Below are positions 16,765 to 25,757 of a stretch of DNA of 64,000 nucleotides, in pieces (the stretch's first letter is position 1; each line of letters starts with the position of its first letter). Under the pieces are notes generated by a model, which was given only the letters and a program-made list of their open reading frames with translations, searched no databases and was not told the DNA's origin. Origin of the DNA: JAGOEF01 sp964511665 (lineage in GTDB: Bacteria; Bacteroidota; Bacteroidia; Bacteroidales; ML635J-15); contig CAZEHA010000013.1 of NCBI GenBank assembly GCA_964511665.1, positions 7,967-71,966 on the forward strand, in the 5' to 3' direction. A program made the translations under genes and the position numbers.

Positions 16765-19356
16765 TTATGTTTTGCCAATAATCAGGCGATTATGCTCTGC
16801 TTTTACCAGTAATGTATCACGACTATGAACTTCGCCACCGATAATCATTTTCGATAGTGCATTTAAGAAGTCGCGCTGTATCAATCGTTTTATGGGACGT
16901 GCTCCGTATTGCTCGTCGTAGCCGGTATCGGCAAAGTAATCGATAGCTGATTGGTTGAATTCGATTGCAATTTCTTGTCGAGCTAAAACTTCTATTATTT
17001 TGTTCAATTGTAACACAACAATATCGCGTATTTCGCTACGGGTTAGCGTTGTAAACATGATGATTTCGTCGATACGGTTCAGAAATTCGGGGCGCATTTG
17101 CTTTCGCATCAATTGCATTACCTCATTTTTTGTTTTTTCGAGAATAGTTTCTCGTTGGTCTTGCGACATGTTGTTCAGATTTTCGGAAATAATGTGCGAT
17201 CCGGCATTGCTTGTCATTATCACAATGGTATTTTTAAAGTTAGCGGTACGTCCTTTGTTATCGGTAAGTCGGCCATCTTCTAACACTTGCAACAATACGT
17301 TGAACACATCGGGGTGGGCTTTCTCGATTTCGTCGAGCAACACAACCGAATAGGGCTTGCGTCGCACTGCTTCGGTAAGTTGTCCTCCCTCGTCATAACC
17401 AACGTAACCCGGAGGCGCCCCTACCAATCGCGAAACCGAATGACGTTCCTGATATTCACTCATATCGATACGGGTAATTAGGTTTTCGTCGTCGAACAGA
17501 AACTCGGCAAGGGCTTTTGCCAATTCAGTTTTTCCCACACCTGTTGTTCCAAGAAAAATAAACGAACCTATTGGCCGGTTTTTGTCTTGAAGTCCTGCCC
17601 TGCTTCTTCTTACTGCATCGGAAACTGCTGCAATGGCTTCGTGTTGACCTATTACGCGTTTATGAAGCTGCTCTTCTAGTTTTAATAGTTTTTCGCGTTC
17701 GCCCTGCATCATTTTTGCAGCCGGTATCCCGGTGCTTCTGCTGATGATTTCGGCAATGTCATCGGCTCCTACTTCTTCGTCGACCAAGGCTTTCTCCGAC
17801 TGCACCTTGCACAGTTCCATTTTTATGTTTTCGATTTCTAGTTTGGCTGCTTCAATGCTGCCATACCTGAGTTCGGCAACTTTACCGTAATCGCCGCTCC
17901 GTTCGGCATTGTCGGCTTCAAGTTTGAACCTTTCGATATTTTGCTTCAATTGCTGAATGCGTGCAATCAGACTCTTTTCGTTTTCCCATTTTGCCGTTAA
18001 TGCATTTTTTTCATCATTCAGGTTGGCAATTTGCGCCTCGATTTGTTTGCTTCGTTCGGTATCGTTTTCGCGTTTTATGGCTTCTCTTTCTATTTCGAGA
18101 TGACGAATTTTGCGAATTAAATCGTCAATCTCTTCGGGCACCGAATTCATCTCGAGCCGTAATTTAGCCGCTGCTTCGTCGATTAAATCGATAGCCTTAT
18201 CAGGGAGGAAACGTTCGGTAACATAGCGTGCCGATAGCTGCACTGCCGCCACAATGGCTTCGTCGAGAATGCGCACTTTGTGGTGATTCTCGTAACGGTC
18301 TTTTAAACCCCTTAGAATTGAGATGGCGGCTTCTTCGTCGGGCTCTTCAACAAGCACATGCTGAAAGCGCCTTTCAAGGGCTTTGTCTTTTTCGAAATAC
18401 TTTTGATATTCATTCAATGTAGTTGCTCCCACTGCACGGAGGTCGCCACGCGCCAAGGCAGGTTTTAGAATATTGGCAGCATCCATGGCTCCTTCTGACC
18501 TGCCTGCACCAATCAGGGTGTGAATCTCATCGATAAACAAAATAACTTCACCATCGCTTTTCACTACTTCGTTTACTACCGACTTGAGTCTTTCTTCGAA
18601 CTCACCCTTATACTTTGCCCCTGCTATTAATGCCCCCATGTCGAGTGAGTATATCAACTTTGTTTTGAGGTTTTCGGGAACGTCACCCCCTATTATACGA
18701 TGAGCCAGACCCTCGGCAATGGCCGTTTTTCCAACACCCGGTTCTCCTATCAGTATGGGATTGTTTTTAGTGCGGCGACTCAGTATCTGCAATATACGCC
18801 TTATTTCTTCGTCACGGCCAATAACAGGGTCCAATTTTCCCTCGATGGCACGCTGGTTCAAATTCACGGCATAGCGAAAAAGAGCATCGTAAGTGTCTTC
18901 GCTGGTTTGTGAATCGACTGTGCTGCCTTTGCGAATGTCAATTATTGCTTTTCGAAGAGTTACGTCTGTTAATCCAAGCTCTTTCATCATCGAAGCTACA
19001 GTGTCTTTTCCTGAGGCTATTGCTAACAACAAGTGCTCGAGCGAAATAAACCGGTCGCCAAACTCTTTCAGGTAACTGCGGCTACGGACTAAGGCGTCGT
19101 TGCAAGATTTCGAAAAATACACTTCAGCTCCCTGCACTTTTGGATAAGAGTGCAGCAAACTTTGCAAAATCCGCTGAAAATTGCTTACATCAACTCCGGC
19201 GCGTCCAAATATTCCCTTCGATAAATGTTCGCCCGTTTGCATTATACCATGCAGTAAATGACCGGGTTCTACGGCCTGCTGCTCCATGTCGCGGGCGAGT
19301 TGTATGGCAGCCTGCACTGCTTCCTGCGCTTTAATTGTGAAATTGTCAAAATTCAT
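16765..19356 (-). CDS. clpB: ATP-dependent disaggregase ClpB
   Basis: ClpB is a cytoplasmic hexameric AAA+ chaperone that rescues aggregated proteins together with DnaK. The 863-residue protein has the N-terminal double Clp-N repeat starting 'NFDNFTIKAQEAVQAA'. The first AAA domain has Walker A 'GEPGVGKTAIAEGLA' near residue 204 and 'DEIHTLIGAGRSEGAMDA'. The middle domain is a coiled coil (about 405-525, rich in Glu, Lys and Arg). The second AAA domain has 'GTTGVGKTELAKALA' near residue 602 and 'PPGYVGYDEGGQL'. The coiled-coil M domain separates ClpB from ClpA/ClpC. Length and motifs are complete. Confidence 0.97.
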   Translation of the reverse strand: MNFDNFTIKAQEAVQAAIQLARDMEQQAVEPGHLLHGIMQTGEHLSKGIFGRAGVDVSNFQRILQSLLHSYPKVQGAEVYFSKSCNDALVRSRSYLKEFGDRFISLEHLLLAIASGKDTVASMMKELGLTDVTLRKAIIDIRKGSTVDSQTSEDTYDALFRYAVNLNQRAIEGKLDPVIGRDEEIRRILQILSRRTKNNPILIGEPGVGKTAIAEGLAHRIIGGDVPENLKTKLIYSLDMGALIAGAKYKGEFEERLKSVVNEVVKSDGEVILFIDEIHTLIGAGRSEGAMDAANILKPALARGDLRAVGATTLNEYQKYFEKDKALERRFQHVLVEEPDEEAAISILRGLKDRYENHHKVRILDEAIVAAVQLSARYVTERFLPDKAIDLIDEAAAKLRLEMNSVPEEIDDLIRKIRHLEIEREAIKRENDTERSKQIEAQIANLNDEKNALTAKWENEKSLIARIQQLKQNIERFKLEADNAERSGDYGKVAELRYGSIEAAKLEIENIKMELCKVQSEKALVDEEVGADDIAEIISRSTGIPAAKMMQGEREKLLKLEEQLHKRVIGQHEAIAAVSDAVRRSRAGLQDKNRPIGSFIFLGTTGVGKTELAKALAEFLFDDENLITRIDMSEYQERHSVSRLVGAPPGYVGYDEGGQLTEAVRRKPYSVVLLDEIEKAHPDVFNVLLQVLEDGRLTDNKGRTANFKNTIVIMTSNAGSHIISENLNNMSQDQRETILEKTKNEVMQLMRKQMRPEFLNRIDEIIMFTTLTRSEIRDIVVLQLNKIIEVLARQEIAIEFNQSAIDYFADTGYDEQYGARPIKRLIQRDFLNALSKMIIGGEVHSRDTLLVKAEHNRLIIGKT

Positions 19357-19411
19357 AGTATGTTATGTTTTCGATTTTGTTAAAACAAAACAACTACCAA
19401 TTGCAAATAAA

Positions 19412-19424
19412 TGCCAATATGGCA
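19412..19424. promoter_or_regulatory. Inverted repeat upstream of clpB
   Basis: TGCCA-ATA-TGGCA is a perfect 5-bp inverted repeat with a 3-base spacer, 56 bases before the clpB start codon. It could be an operator for a heat-shock regulator. It does not match CIRCE or the CtsR site, and chance is possible for so short a repeat. Confidence 0.3.
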
Positions 19425-19456
19425 CTTGTTTTCCGCTATAGGTGTCTATGTGGCAG

Positions 19457-20029
19457 CTAAATCTCAAGAAAAGCACGAATGATTGCTTTTCCACAATCAG
19501 AAACTACCGATTCGGGATGAAATTGCATGCCAAACACCGGCAATGTACGATGATAAACCGACATTACGCCGCCACTTTCATCAACAGCGCTAAGTGCCAA
19601 ATCATCGGGGATTTGTTTGGGGCAGGTTGTCCATGAATTGTAGAGAGCAGCGTTAAATACACTTCCTAAGTACTTGTAATTCGGGTCTTTATTGTCTTTT
19701 ACATAAACAGTTGCTTTATGTCCATGTTTTATGTGGGGCACTTGTATCAATTGGCCGCCAAAATGCGCTACAATAGCCTGATGCCCCAAACAGATACCCA
19801 ATATTTTATGAGATTGTGCACAATCTTCGAGGCACTGCATCATACCTTTCGAATGATGTGGCAAGCCAGGCCCCGGCGATAATACAATACAATCGAATGC
19901 TGTAGCGAATTCAAAACAGTACTGCTCTTCGTAAATTCTAACAACACGATCAGCTCCGCCTTCTTTAAAAAGGTGAATGATATTATGCACAAACGAATCG
20001 TGATTGTCGATGACTAATACAGATCGCAT
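19457..20029 (-). CDS. pabA: Aminodeoxychorismate/anthranilate synthase glutamine amidotransferase subunit
   Basis: This class I glutamine amidotransferase supplies ammonia for p-aminobenzoate (or anthranilate) synthesis. The start at 20029 gives 'MRSVLVIDNHDSFVHNI', the classic PabA/TrpG N-terminus; the longer upstream frame adds a non-homologous basic tail. The catalytic triad is visible as 'ILGICLGHQAI' (Cys nucleophile) and 'FGMQFHPESV' (His and Glu). 'LSPGPGLPHH' is the conserved Pro-Gly-Pro loop. Length of 190 residues is normal. The gene faces away from pabB and pabC across 170 bases, which favours the folate role over tryptophan; a shared PabA/TrpG function cannot be excluded. Confidence 0.88.
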   Translation of the reverse strand: MRSVLVIDNHDSFVHNIIHLFKEGGADRVVRIYEEQYCFEFATAFDCIVLSPGPGLPHHSKGMMQCLEDCAQSHKILGICLGHQAIVAHFGGQLIQVPHIKHGHKATVYVKDNKDPNYKYLGSVFNAALYNSWTTCPKQIPDDLALSAVDESGGVMSVYHRTLPVFGMQFHPESVVSDCGKAIIRAFLEI

Positions 20030-20166
20030 CCGTTTTTTTTTGTAAAAATAGCCAATTAGCCTTAAGTGAATGTGATTTATAATGTTTTTTTTAGCACATG
20101 CCAATGCAAAGAACGTTTACAATTGAAAAGATTTTAATAACGGTCAACAATCGCCTCGTGAAACTC

Positions 20167-20195
20167 TTGATATAACAAATAATTTCATAGTTTTG
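20167..20195 (+). promoter_or_regulatory. Candidate promoter for pabB, probably giving a leaderless mRNA
   Basis: TTG at 20167-20169 and TAGTTTTG at 20188-20195 are 18 bases apart. The -7 box ends only 4 bases before the pabB ATG at 20200, so transcription would begin at or very near the start codon. Confidence 0.5.
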
Positions 20196-20199
20196 AGGC

Positions 20200-21210
20200 A
20201 TGAACTACTCCGCTAAACACAACACATCGCATCGTAATGCAAAAGAGGTAGCTGCCGAAATGAATCGATTGGGGCAGAAGAATTATCCGTTTTTGTTTGG
20301 TTTCGATTTTGAAATGCAAAAGGGATTCCTCATCGAAAATCCATTGCAATGCCGAAATGTCTTGTTTCGGATCCCCGGAGTTAGAAATTACGACCCTACA
20401 GAAGTTTTAGGCACCGAATTGCAGTTCGACATGGATATTGAAAAACAGTATTGCCAGAAAACTTATGCTAAACAATTTGATAAAGTAATCGATTCTATAA
20501 AATTGGGCAATAGCTATTTATGCAATCTCACAATATCTACTCCTATTCGTCTTAATGTGAATTTTGCACAATTATTTCTCAAGTCACATTCCAGCTACGG
20601 CTTGTGTTTTCGCGATGAATTTATCTCATTTTCGCCCGAACGCTTTGTTTCAATTTCCGATGGCGTTATCCGATCGAATCCTATGAAAGGAACTATCGAT
20701 GCATCTATATCTGATGCTCGCTTGCTATTAGGCAGCGACTACAAAGAAGACTGCGAGCACAACACCATAGTCGATTTAATACGCAACGATTTGGGCAAGT
20801 TGGCCAGCCATATTCGGGTGGAGCGTTTTAAGTATATTGAGAGCATAAAAACCGATCGGGGCGAGTTGTTGCAGATGAGTTCCGAAATTACGGGTCGTCT
20901 TCCACAGGGCTACACTGCCATGCTTGGCGATATATTTCTCGAGCTTCTTCCCGCAGGGTCTGTGTCGGGTGCTCCGAAACCTGCTACCCTGTCGCTGATT
21001 TCTGAAGCAGAAAGCACTCATAGGGGGTATTATACAGGTGTGTTTGGCTATTTTGACGGAACCAATCTCGATTCTGCTGTACTTATCCGATATATCGAAA
21101 ATCGCAATGGAAAATACTATTATCGCAGTGGAGGCGGGATAACCATTAATAGCTCAATCGAAAACGAGTATCGGGAAGCCTTGCAGAAAATTTATATACC
21201 TTTGATGTGA
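20200..21210 (+). CDS. pabB: Aminodeoxychorismate synthase component I
   Basis: PabB aminates chorismate to 4-amino-4-deoxychorismate with ammonia from PabA. The 336-residue protein is the short chorismate-binding type common in Bacteroidota. It has 'SYLCNLTISTPI' and 'FSPERFVSISDGVIRSNPMKGTID', with the active-site Lys in 'MKGTI'. It also has 'HNTIVDLIRNDLGKLA', 'EITGRLPQG', the signature 'LPAGSVSGAPKPATL', and the C-terminal 'RSGGGITINSSIENEYREA'. It overlaps the downstream aminotransferase gene by one base (TGATG). Its substrate comes from the aroB-aroA-aroC operon further along the window. Confidence 0.94.
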   Translation: MNYSAKHNTSHRNAKEVAAEMNRLGQKNYPFLFGFDFEMQKGFLIENPLQCRNVLFRIPGVRNYDPTEVLGTELQFDMDIEKQYCQKTYAKQFDKVIDSIKLGNSYLCNLTISTPIRLNVNFAQLFLKSHSSYGLCFRDEFISFSPERFVSISDGVIRSNPMKGTIDASISDARLLLGSDYKEDCEHNTIVDLIRNDLGKLASHIRVERFKYIESIKTDRGELLQMSSEITGRLPQGYTAMLGDIFLELLPAGSVSGAPKPATLSLISEAESTHRGYYTGVFGYFDGTNLDSAVLIRYIENRNGKYYYRSGGGITINSSIENEYREALQKIYIPLM

Positions 21211-21833
21211 TGTCGGTTTTTATTGAAACAATACGTCTTACGGCACAGGGTGCCGTAAATACACGTCTGCATCTCGAAAGAGTGCACGAAACGGCAATCC
21301 ACTTTTTTGATACTGCTACTGCAATGCGTCTCAAAACCGACTTTACACATCTGTTGTCGACGGCACATCAACACATACTCGAAAACAACACTGTGTATAA
21401 ACTACGAATAGTGTATTCGAACCAGATTGAACAGATTGAAAAAAACGTTTATTACGAAAGAAGCATCAAAAGTTTGAAACTGGTAAACTCCGATTTCATT
21501 GATTACAGGTTCAAGTATGCCAACCGGGCAGATATTGAAGCATTGCATGCCCAAAGGGGAAATTGCGACGACGTTATCATATGTTTACATGGGAAACTTT
21601 GCGACACCTCGTTTTGCAATTTGGTATTTGCCAACGAAAAGGGTTTATTTACACCCGACAGTTGTTTGCTTAATGGAATTCGCCGCAGGCAACTGCTTCA
21701 GCAAGGCCTCATTAGGCAGGTTCCAATCCATATTAGCGATTTATCGGCTTACCAAAGCATTTTCTTGATTAATGCAATGAAAATTCCTGCTTTTACATCT
21801 GGCATTCCGATTTCTTCGGGAGTTGTGTTTTAG
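21210..21833 (+). CDS. pabC: Aminotransferase class IV, probable 4-amino-4-deoxychorismate lyase
   Basis: The likely role is cleavage of aminodeoxychorismate to p-aminobenzoate and pyruvate, the step after PabB. The protein belongs to the PLP fold-type IV family. It has the conserved N-terminal 'FIETIRLTAQGAVNTRLHLERV', the PLP lysine in 'YRFKYANRADI', the 'LCDTSFCNLVFANEKGLFTP' strand and 'LLNGIRRRQLL' near the C-terminus. At about 208 residues it is shorter than E. coli PabC (269), which is usual for the Bacteroidota form. The ATG at 21210 overlaps the pabB stop; a GTG one codon upstream is the alternative. The gene name rests largely on the pabB neighbour. Confidence 0.85.
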   Translation: MSVFIETIRLTAQGAVNTRLHLERVHETAIHFFDTATAMRLKTDFTHLLSTAHQHILENNTVYKLRIVYSNQIEQIEKNVYYERSIKSLKLVNSDFIDYRFKYANRADIEALHAQRGNCDDVIICLHGKLCDTSFCNLVFANEKGLFTPDSCLLNGIRRRQLLQQGLIRQVPIHISDLSAYQSIFLINAMKIPAFTSGIPISSGVVF

Positions 21834-21951
21834 ATGTGTTGTTGCATTTGTGTTGAAAGATTTGTTGAAAACTCATTGCAAAAGCCATATGATTTTACTT
21901 GGGTTTGTAAAAATAAAGACGTTAATTAGCAGCACTAAAAAAACATTTATT

Positions 21952-22635
21952 ATGAAATACACAATTCTGGTGATTGCAGGGCTTATGGTAATCTACTCCT
22001 GTCAATCGCAAAAAAATCCAAGCGAAAAATCCATCAATCTGCAAAATGCAAAAGATTCGGCTTCTTACGCTATTGGTGTGCAGATATCAAACAATTTTCT
22101 CATGAACGGTATCGAAGCCGACGTTAATTTTGATGCTATTGCAGCCGGTTTGCTCGAAAACATTAAGGGCAATGCAAAAATTAGTATCGACAATGCCGAT
22201 GAAATTGTAAACTCGTATTTTGCCAAACTCGGAGAAAGCAAGAATGGCGATAAAATCAAGCGAGGCGAAGAGTTTCTGGCTCAAAAAGAAAAAGAACCCG
22301 GAGTGATTAAAACCCAGAGCGGACTGTTGTATAAAGAAATCACTGCCGGTTCGGGTGCCTCACCAAAAGCTACCGACAAAGTAAAAACCCATTATCGCGG
22401 AACCTTGATTGATGGCACCGAATTCGATTCTTCCTACAAACGCGGAGAACCCACTGTTTTCCCGGTAAACGCTGTAATTAAAGGTTGGACTGAAGCACTG
22501 CAACTGATGAAGCCGGGAGCCAAATGGGAACTTTATATTCCCTATTATCTTGCCTATGGCGAACGGGGTGCCGGTCAGCTTATAGGACCTTACGAAACTC
22601 TTATTTTCGAAATAGAACTAATTAGTGTTGAATAA
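21952..22635 (+). CDS. FKBP-type peptidyl-prolyl isomerase lipoprotein
   Basis: This is a lipid-anchored FKBP-type proline isomerase that assists folding in the cell envelope. The start at 21952 gives a signal 'MKYTILVIAGLMVIYSCQSQ' with lipobox 'IYSC' (Cys 17). Residues about 30-115 form the Mip/FkpA-like N-terminal dimerisation helices ('DSASYAIGVQISNNFLMNGIE'). The FKBP domain (about 130-228) has 'VKTHYRGTLIDGTEFDSSY', 'VIKGWTEALQLMKPGAKWELYIP' and 'LAYGERGAG'. A terminator follows 6 bases after the stop. Confidence 0.93.
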   Translation: MKYTILVIAGLMVIYSCQSQKNPSEKSINLQNAKDSASYAIGVQISNNFLMNGIEADVNFDAIAAGLLENIKGNAKISIDNADEIVNSYFAKLGESKNGDKIKRGEEFLAQKEKEPGVIKTQSGLLYKEITAGSGASPKATDKVKTHYRGTLIDGTEFDSSYKRGEPTVFPVNAVIKGWTEALQLMKPGAKWELYIPYYLAYGERGAGQLIGPYETLIFEIELISVE

Positions 22636-22640
22636 TTTTA

Positions 22641-22669
22641 AAAACCGAAGTTTTCTTCGGTTTTTTTTT
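22641..22669 (+). terminator. Intrinsic terminator after the FKBP gene
   Basis: AAAACCGAAG (22641-22650) pairs with CTTCGGTTTT (22655-22664) around a TTTT loop, and the T run continues to 22669. Confidence 0.92.
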
Positions 22670-22714
22670 GAGCAAACATGAAATAATTACCTCACCATAA
22701 ATACAATAGATTAC

Positions 22715-23623
22715 ATGAAGAACAAAAGTTTAATTTCGATTCACGACTACAGCAAAACCGATTACCTGAAAATTATTGAGCTGGCCGGCCAATTCGAACA
22801 AAACCCTAATCAAAACCTGTTGCAGGGTTATGTGATTGCCTCATTGTTTTTTGAACCATCGACACGCACCCGGCTTAGTTTCGAAAGTGCAGTACAGCGA
22901 CTTGGAGGTCGCATCGTAGGCTTTAGCGAAGCCGGAAACTCTTCGGTTTCGAAAGGGGAAAGTTTGAAAGACACTATTTTAACGGTTGCCAACTATAGCG
23001 ATCTGATTATTATGCGCCATCCGGTTGAAGGCAGTGCCAGGTATGCCAGCGAAGTATCTTCGGTTCCTGTTATCAATGCCGGCGATGGTGCTAATCAGCA
23101 TCCTACACAATGCTTGCTCGATTTGTATTCGATACAAAAAACACAGGGTAGTCTCGAGAACCTTAATCTCACTATTGTGGGAGACCTGAAATATGGACGA
23201 ACAGTGCACTCTCTTATTCAGGCTATGACATTGTTTAAACCGGTATTTAATTTGGTGTCGCCGCAAAGTCTTCGCTTGCCCGAAGAAAACAAGCAATTTT
23301 TAAACGATAACAATATTGAGTTTCACGAGCACAACGACATTACCGACTGCATTCGCGAAAGCGATATTGTATATGTAACAAGGGTTCAACGCGAGCGGTT
23401 CAGCGATCCTATGGAATATGAGAAAGTGAAAAACGCCTATGTTTTGCATAACAGTATGCTCGAAGGAACACGCGACAATTTGAGGATACTTCATCCATTG
23501 CCCAGGGTTAACGAAATCAGCATTGATGTTGACTCGAGCCCAAAAGCCTATTATTTTACACAGGCTCTAAACGGTGTTTTTACGCGTATGGCAATAATTT
23601 CGTTAATTTTAGGACTTAAATAA
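22715..23623 (+). CDS. pyrB: Aspartate carbamoyltransferase catalytic subunit
   Basis: PyrB condenses carbamoyl phosphate with L-aspartate, the committed step of pyrimidine synthesis. The 302-residue protein has the carbamoyl-phosphate motif 'FFEPSTRTRLSFESA' and 'GNSSVSKGESLKDT' with the active-site Ser-Lys. 'IMRHPVEGSARYA', 'NAGDGANQHPTQCLLDL' and the C-terminal 'HPLPRVNEISIDVDSS' complete the set; this Pro-Leu-Pro aspartate loop distinguishes it from ornithine carbamoyltransferase. The pyrI gene follows 10 bases downstream, so the ATCase is of the E. coli class with catalytic and regulatory chains. Confidence 0.97.
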   Translation: MKNKSLISIHDYSKTDYLKIIELAGQFEQNPNQNLLQGYVIASLFFEPSTRTRLSFESAVQRLGGRIVGFSEAGNSSVSKGESLKDTILTVANYSDLIIMRHPVEGSARYASEVSSVPVINAGDGANQHPTQCLLDLYSIQKTQGSLENLNLTIVGDLKYGRTVHSLIQAMTLFKPVFNLVSPQSLRLPEENKQFLNDNNIEFHEHNDITDCIRESDIVYVTRVQRERFSDPMEYEKVKNAYVLHNSMLEGTRDNLRILHPLPRVNEISIDVDSSPKAYYFTQALNGVFTRMAIISLILGLK

Positions 23624-23633
23624 CATAGTAATC

Positions 23634-24101
23634 ATGAAACAGCATAATTCAGAAATGACCGTAAGAGCCATTGAAAATGGCACTGTAATCGATCACATTC
23701 CTTCGAAGAATCTATTTAAGGTGTTGTCGATTATTGGTATCGAACGTATGGACACAACCGTTTTTATTGGCAACAATCTCGATAGTAAGAAACTTGGAAA
23801 AAAAGGAATTATTAAAATCACCGATAAGTTTCCGTCGATCGACGATTTTAACAAAATTGCTTTGCTGGCTCCAAGCGCCGTATTCAATATCATAAGAAAC
23901 TTTGAAGTAGTCGAAAAAACTCAGGTTGAATTGCCCAAAACTGTTACAGGGATAGTTAAATGCATGAATCCGAAATGCATTACCAATTTTGAACAGGTAA
24001 CCACACATTTCGATGTTGGAATGAAAGATGGAAGCATACAACTTAAATGTAAGTATTGCGAAAAAATTACCGACGAAAGAAACATCGAAATCGTTAAATA
24101 A
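23634..24101 (+). CDS. pyrI: Aspartate carbamoyltransferase regulatory subunit
   Basis: PyrI binds CTP/ATP and sets the allosteric response of PyrB. The 155-residue protein has the N-terminal nucleotide-binding domain starting 'MTVRAIENGTVIDHIPSKNLFKVL'. The C-terminal zinc domain has four cysteines in the pattern 'CMNPKCITN...CKYCEK', which makes the contact with PyrB. It directly follows pyrB; the serpin gene starts 10 bases after its stop. Confidence 0.96.
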   Translation: MKQHNSEMTVRAIENGTVIDHIPSKNLFKVLSIIGIERMDTTVFIGNNLDSKKLGKKGIIKITDKFPSIDDFNKIALLAPSAVFNIIRNFEVVEKTQVELPKTVTGIVKCMNPKCITNFEQVTTHFDVGMKDGSIQLKCKYCEKITDERNIEIVK

Positions 24102-24111
24102 ACTATATACA

Positions 24112-25290
24112 ATGCGCTATTACACAATATCGGTTTTAATGCTGTTCATGCCGGTTGTTTTGCAGGGACAAAGCAAACAGATGGTTGATAAAAACAACAA
24201 ATTTGCCATTGAATTGCTAAACCATGTGTATTCCGACAGCAAAAACAGTGTATTAAGTCCGGTAAGTATTTTCGTGGCTATGGCTATGGCCTACGAAGGA
24301 GCATCAGGATCTACGGCTAAGGAATTTGTTAAAGTTTTCGGATTCGAAAAGAAGAAAACATTGCACCACAAGAGCTTTGTGGGTTTGTTAAATCATTATA
24401 ACACCTACAGCGACAACCTCCGAATGGCCAATGCTTTGATGGCTCAGCAAGACTACCCATTCCGTAAAGAATTCTTCGACCTGATGGCCGATTACGGGGC
24501 TATGGTGCAATATGCCAATTTTAGGAATGAGACCGAACGCGATGCTGCACGCCGGGTAGTAAACAATTGGGTCGAAAAACAAACCGACAGTAAAATCAAA
24601 GAACTCATCAAAAAAAATATTCTCGATGAACTTACACGGCTTATTTTGGTAAATGCCATCTACTTTAAAGCCGATTGGGCTATTGAGTTTAACGATAAAA
24701 AGACGCGACAAATGATTTTTTACGGGCCCGACAAACAAACCATTTCGCACTACATGCATGGCCGCGACAATTATATGTACTACGAAGACTCGTTGATTCA
24801 AATTCTCGAGATGGCCTATTCGGGCAATGCTTTTTCGATGCTGGTGGTGCTGCCGCGAAACAACATAAAACTAGGCGATTTTATCAAAAGTATCGACACA
24901 TACAAACTGAATGAATTAACCAGTGCAATGTCGAAGCAACATGTTGATGTATTGATGCCTCTTTTTACTTCGAGAGACGAGGTAGCCCTTAAAACTATTT
25001 TCGAATCGATGGGTATGAAACACGCATTTGCGGGAACAGCAAATTTTAAAAAAATCACCGGACGAAACGATTTGCATATTGCCGAAGTGGTGCACAGAAC
25101 TTTTCTAAAGATTGACGAAAAAGGCACAGAAGCTTCAGCGGCAAGCGCTGTAATTATTCGCGAAAAAAGTGCACCGGCAGTAAAACCCATTTTTTTCAAC
25201 GCCAACCGACCTTTCATTTATTATATTAGAGACAATAAAAACGACTTAATTTTGTTTATTGGAAGTGTAAACCGGCCGCAAAAAGATTAA
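24112..25290 (+). CDS. Secreted serpin (serine protease inhibitor)
   Basis: This 392-residue serpin would trap serine or cysteine proteases by suicide inhibition. The start at 24112 gives a signal peptide ('MRYYTISVLMLFMPVVLQGQS'). Family motifs are present: 'NSVLSPVSIFVAMAMAYEGA', 'LILVNAIYFKADW' and 'FNANRPFIYYIRDNKNDLILFIG'. The hinge 'EKGTEASAASAV' has the small residues needed for loop insertion, so it is predicted to be inhibitory. Aligned to alpha-1-antitrypsin without gaps, P1-P1' is Lys352-Ser353, which suggests trypsin-like targets. It lies 10 bases after pyrI and 4 bases before the next small secreted protein, so it may be co-transcribed with pyrBI although unrelated in function. 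Confidence 0.93.
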   Translation: MRYYTISVLMLFMPVVLQGQSKQMVDKNNKFAIELLNHVYSDSKNSVLSPVSIFVAMAMAYEGASGSTAKEFVKVFGFEKKKTLHHKSFVGLLNHYNTYSDNLRMANALMAQQDYPFRKEFFDLMADYGAMVQYANFRNETERDAARRVVNNWVEKQTDSKIKELIKKNILDELTRLILVNAIYFKADWAIEFNDKKTRQMIFYGPDKQTISHYMHGRDNYMYYEDSLIQILEMAYSGNAFSMLVVLPRNNIKLGDFIKSIDTYKLNELTSAMSKQHVDVLMPLFTSRDEVALKTIFESMGMKHAFAGTANFKKITGRNDLHIAEVVHRTFLKIDEKGTEASAASAVIIREKSAPAVKPIFFNANRPFIYYIRDNKNDLILFIGSVNRPQKD

Positions 25291-25294
25291 TTGT

Positions 25295-25735
25295 ATGAAA
25301 GCATTGAGACCGTTTGTTTTATTTTTTCTATTTCTAACGTTTTTCGCCAATCTTCAAGCCCAAACAGGGTATAAAAACGAATATAAAACTCAAGATGGTG
25401 TAACCGTATTGTACAAGTTATCGCATGAAAAATTTTTCGATAAAAGCTCTCCGCTTCATCTCAGGCTTAAAATAATCAATAACAATGACTATCCGGTAGA
25501 GGTATCATTCAGTGTTTTTATGGAAAGTGGCATAACCGATATTAAAAAAAGTGAGCTTGTCGTTATTTGTTTGGCACCCGGTAAGTCGGCAATGGGAAAA
25601 CTTCACGGATTACATTTCGATACCGAAGTTAACGACATCAAACTATTCGAAAACAATGAAATAGAATGGTATATTGAACCACTTACAATTACAAAAACCG
25701 AACTGTGCGTCAAAAAAAAGAAAGCGAACAAATAA
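25295..25735 (+). CDS. Small secreted hypothetical protein
   Basis: I do not recognise this 146-residue protein. A signal peptide ('MKALRPFVLFFLFLTFFANLQAQ') precedes a beta-rich domain containing 'LHLRLKIINNNDYPVEVSFSVF' and 'CLAPGKSAMGKLHGLHF', which reads like an Ig-like fold. It ends in a lysine-rich tail. It begins 4 bases after the serpin stop and is followed by a lipoprotein gene 22 bases downstream, so it is probably part of the same transcript. A role alongside the serpin is possible but not shown by sequence. Confidence 0.75.
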   Translation: MKALRPFVLFFLFLTFFANLQAQTGYKNEYKTQDGVTVLYKLSHEKFFDKSSPLHLRLKIINNNDYPVEVSFSVFMESGITDIKKSELVVICLAPGKSAMGKLHGLHFDTEVNDIKLFENNEIEWYIEPLTITKTELCVKKKKANK

Positions 25736-25757
25736 TAATTACTAAAAAAGAAAAACT

